64,000 nt of DNA from Eutypella sp. D-1 (Eukaryota; Ascomycota; Sordariomycetes; Xylariales; Diatrypaceae): contig JAJTTP010000029.1 in NCBI GenBank assembly GCA_023313575.1, forward strand, positions 186,001 through 250,000, in the 5' to 3' direction. Below are positions 61,605 through 64,000 of the stretch, one piece after another; the stretch's first letter is position 1; each line of letters opens with the position of its first letter. The notes beneath the pieces were generated by a model. The model searched no databases. It saw only the letters and a list, made by a program, of their open reading frames with translations, and had not been told where the DNA came from. The translations under genes and the position numbers were made by a program.

Positions 61605-61862
61605 CGGATACGATTTTAACGATCTAATAATAACTATATATTCCAGTGTTAAGAATAAAAGATATAAATAATATATAACTACGTTTATTACCTTTTTTTA
61701 AAATAGTTTTTAAACTTATTAATTTATAATATAATTTAATTACTTAAAGCAATTTTTTTTTATTATTACCAAACGTGATTATTTATTACTTAAAACCTTA
61801 GCACTTTTATTAATATAAACCCCTTAACTGAACTAATAGTTAGGAATAAACTAGCCGTCATA
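61605..61862 (+). repeat. Third, truncated copy of the Gypsy LTR
   Basis: The 3' half of the LTR recurs (about 60700-60948 aligns with this stretch, including GATATAAATAATATATAA and TAACTG-ACTAATAGTTAGGAAT). The 5' half is absent. It suggests an older solo or partial insertion, or a rearranged end. Bounds are approximate. Confidence 0.7.
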
Positions 61863-62059
61863 AATAACCTTCCGAAACTTATACGTTAAACCTTATACTT
61901 AATTAAAAAAAGTTTTTATTTAAAAAAAACCAGAAATTATTATTATCGAAAAGGATAAAACGATACGAATAAATTTTTAATATATCAGTATTAAAAAGAA
62001 AAACGATAAAATATTTGCTTTTAAGCTAAAAACAGATAATAAAATTATAACGCTCGGTA

Positions 62060-63610
62060 AGCTATTTAAAGCTTTTAACCTTAAAAAACTAAACGTTTTA
62101 TTTAAAAAAAATACCTTTCGACCCGAAATATATAACGCCGTTAAATACCGAGGTATAACGATATTTAAATTAAAAATGGTTCGTAAAATAAAAAGTAAAA
62201 ACATTTTATTACTATATAAAAAATTACGGTTAATCGTTTAAAATTACGGAAATCCTAATAAAATTTTTATTATAACTTACGTACTTATTATTTAATAAGT
62301 TAATTAACGTTTTATCTTAATAATCGCTTTTATTTTACGACTTAAAAAAATAAAAATTATAATATAAAATATTATTATGGCTTATATTTAATTTAAAACG
62401 CCGATATAACGCATTATTTTCGTATAATTATTTATTAAATTAAAAAAAGAATACCCCGAAAAAACGTTCTTACGTGTTATTAAATTATTATACGGCTTTA
62501 TAAAATTAAACATTTATTAATTTAAAACCTATTTAAAATATTATTAACGGGAATTATATATAAAACTATTAACATTTAACCCTTATTTATTAATATTAAA
62601 CTTAAAACTATTCGGGATTATAAGATTTTAAACGGATAATACGTTTAATATCGGCATTATAAATTTTTTAACATTAAAAGATAAGGCATTTACTAAGGCA
62701 AAAATAAAAGCATAACCTTAAAAGGTATTCGAAAATAAATTAATTAAAAACTTTAATAACTTTTAAATCGTTATTAATAAATATAAGGTATTTATTATAT
62801 AAAAAGGATAAGCCGAAAAGTTAAAACCTTTCGATTTAAAAATAACCTTTTAAAAACTAATAAAAAAATATATCGAATAATAAACACAAGAAGTATATAT
62901 TTTTTTTATTTATTAACCTAAAGCTGTTTTTAATTATTTTACGGTAATATAATATATTAAGCCTGGCCTTAAAAAGGTTAAAACATTAAATGTTAAAATT
63001 AAATAATAAATAAATAATAAAAATCGCGGATTTATATTCGTTAAATTAAACCTTAAGGACCTGAAATTATACGTTTTTATTAATAGCTTATTTGCTAATA
63101 ATAAAAATATAAGCTTATAAATCGGTTATATTATTATTTTAAGTAATAAGAAATTATAAGATAATAATAAACTTAATATTAAAAGTAATATTATTTATTA
63201 ATTATTTACTAAATATAAACGTATTATTTATAACGTCCTTATTAATAAGATTTATAACATAATTTAAAGGTTTAATATAAATTATATTATTTATTACACG
63301 TTAAATATTATCCTAACCCGATTATTACTCCTTTACGCTTTATTAATTTTATATATTAATTTTTTCTTTTTATATTAATGTTTAATATAAATAAATAATA
63401 TTAATAAAAAAAAATTAATAATCGATTTAATAACTTTACGGCAGTTTTATAAAAATAAGGAAATTAACGATATCCGATAAATTTATAATGCTTATAACCC
63501 TGCCGATACCATAACGAAAACCACCTTTAATAAGGTTATAAAAACGTTTATCGAAAATAACCAAATTATTTTAAAACTAAAAAAGTAAGTAAAACGGGAG
63601 TAATATTATT
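62060..63610 (+). pseudogene. Copia pol remnant: reverse transcriptase and RNase H end
   Basis: Through many stops the plus strand shows the fungal Copia order: GITIFKLKMVRKIKSKN and YKKLRLIV-NYGNPNK (about 62150-62265), the region aligning with QRxSQRLIL and LYG-xxEAG (about 62290-62530), TFDP-like and TDD-like blocks (about 62570-62650), and the RNase H end NPADTITKTTFNKVIKTFIE at about 63495-63560. No intact frame remains. Confidence 0.7.
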
Positions 63611-63696
63611 AACGTTTATTATTTAATTATTTAATTATTTATTTACTTTTTATAACATTTTATAATTAATAAGTTACGAAAAGAAAATAAAATAAA

Positions 63697-63899
63697 TATT
63701 AATTATTAATAATTACTGGTATAAACTTATATATTAGTAAAAAAGTACCTATGTACCTATCTCCCGTTTATATAAGGATACGGGCTTCGCCCGTATCCCT
63801 CTCAAATAAATAGATAGACCTTAAACCAGAATATAACACCAGTTTCACCACCTTTCATTCTGTTATTATCTCTTTCCTTTACGTACGTACCTACCAACA
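63697..63899 (+). repeat. 3' LTR of the Copia element
   Basis: Ends in CCAACA, the inverse of the TGTTGG start of the 5' copy. Its 3' part is far less decayed than its 5' part; normal base composition resumes at about 63760. Confidence 0.8.
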
Positions 63900-63948
63900 C
63901 ATTGGTATGAGTAATCTCCATCTTATCAATGGAACCGGTCATAGTTAC

Positions 63949-64000
63949 CCATTCGACCAAAGAGGCACGGGCTACGGCCGTGGGGAGGGGTTCGTGGTCT
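63949..64000 (-). pseudogene. Upstream exon of the rhodopsin-like gene, cut by the window edge
   Basis: The minus strand is open (TAVARASLVEW) and ends at a donor, GTAACT, after 63949 in phase 0. Joined to the exon ending at 54191 it reads VEW/KLHATTRLKIALF, which fits the WKL-xxxxR-K segment of fungal rhodopsin-like proteins. If the element and one ATTGG are removed, the intron is 61 nt, a normal size. Only 52 bases are visible, so family membership rests on the downstream exon. Confidence 0.55.

Larger units (their letters stand above)
54210..63900 (+). mobile_element. Ty1/Copia-like LTR retroelement, RIP-degraded, inserted in an intron
   Basis: The outer element has LTRs of about 205 bp at both ends. 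Its copia pol remnant is readable on the plus strand at about 62140-63600. Its interior is split by a Gypsy element. The flanks carry ATTGG at 54205-54209 and 63901-63905, a likely 5-bp target-site duplication. The sequence is extremely AT-rich with stops in every frame, as expected after repeat-induced point mutation. The orientation is opposite to the host gene. Confidence 0.8.

Noticed and set aside
61977..62204. 75-codon minus-strand Phe/Leu-rich frame
   Set aside because: Lies in RIP-degraded Copia pol; the frame survives only because A/T-rich antisense codons avoid stops.
54210..63900. AT-rich block as a centromere or mitochondrial insert
   Set aside because: LTR pairs, reverse-transcriptase, integrase and chromodomain remnants explain it as RIP-degraded retroelements; mitochondrial genes are absent.
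1..64000. CRISPR arrays or bacterial operons
   Set aside because: Spliceosomal introns throughout and no regularly spaced repeats; the sequence is eukaryotic.

Overview
The window comes from a filamentous ascomycete (Pezizomycotina). Its genes carry short (about 50-100 nt) GT-AG introns, it encodes two HET-domain proteins and lineage-typical surface proteins, and it ends in an extremely AT-rich retroelement block with the C-to-T/G-to-A decay expected of repeat-induced point mutation (RIP). Gene models were assembled by hand from open frames, splice sites and phase, so exon edges are predictions.

Layout. 1-4.8 kb: an edge exon, a small two-helix membrane protein, and GPI1, a subunit of the enzyme that starts GPI-anchor synthesis. 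5.4-6.7 kb: relic of an ABCC transporter. 7.5-16.5 kb: a seven-helix membrane protein, a HET protein broken by one in-frame TGA, and a large hybrid histidine kinase. 18.7-20.4 kb: a MOSC/ferredoxin-reductase/2Fe-2S fusion. 20.4-29 kb: gene-poor, with a two-exon orphan gene, a BAHD-type acyltransferase and a frameshifted jacalin-domain pseudogene. 29-33.2 kb: core genes TSR4/PDCD2 and eIF3k, plus an intron-containing tRNA-Gly(GCC). 33.5-43.1 kb: an intact HET gene, a divergent pair of cell-surface proteins (repeat-rich GPI-type protein and membrane-anchored aspartic-protease-like protein), and phosphoglycerate mutase. 44.2-52.1 kb: a secreted PLC-like phosphodiesterase and a divergent pair of an NRPS-like A-T-R enzyme and a DHA2-type MFS exporter, which look like a minimal metabolite cluster. 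53.7-64 kb: a rhodopsin-like membrane-protein gene whose intron has been invaded by a Ty1/Copia retroelement, itself containing a Ty3/Gypsy chromovirus.

The observations I rate highest are: the reading phase and splice sites of the rhodopsin-like gene line up across the 9.7 kb retroelement; two GC-AG introns occur in one MFS gene; the HET gene has its only stop codon in the loop of a perfect hairpin; and a RIP-spared island spans an internal deletion in the Gypsy pol gene. I saw no CRISPR array and no clearly new multi-gene system.
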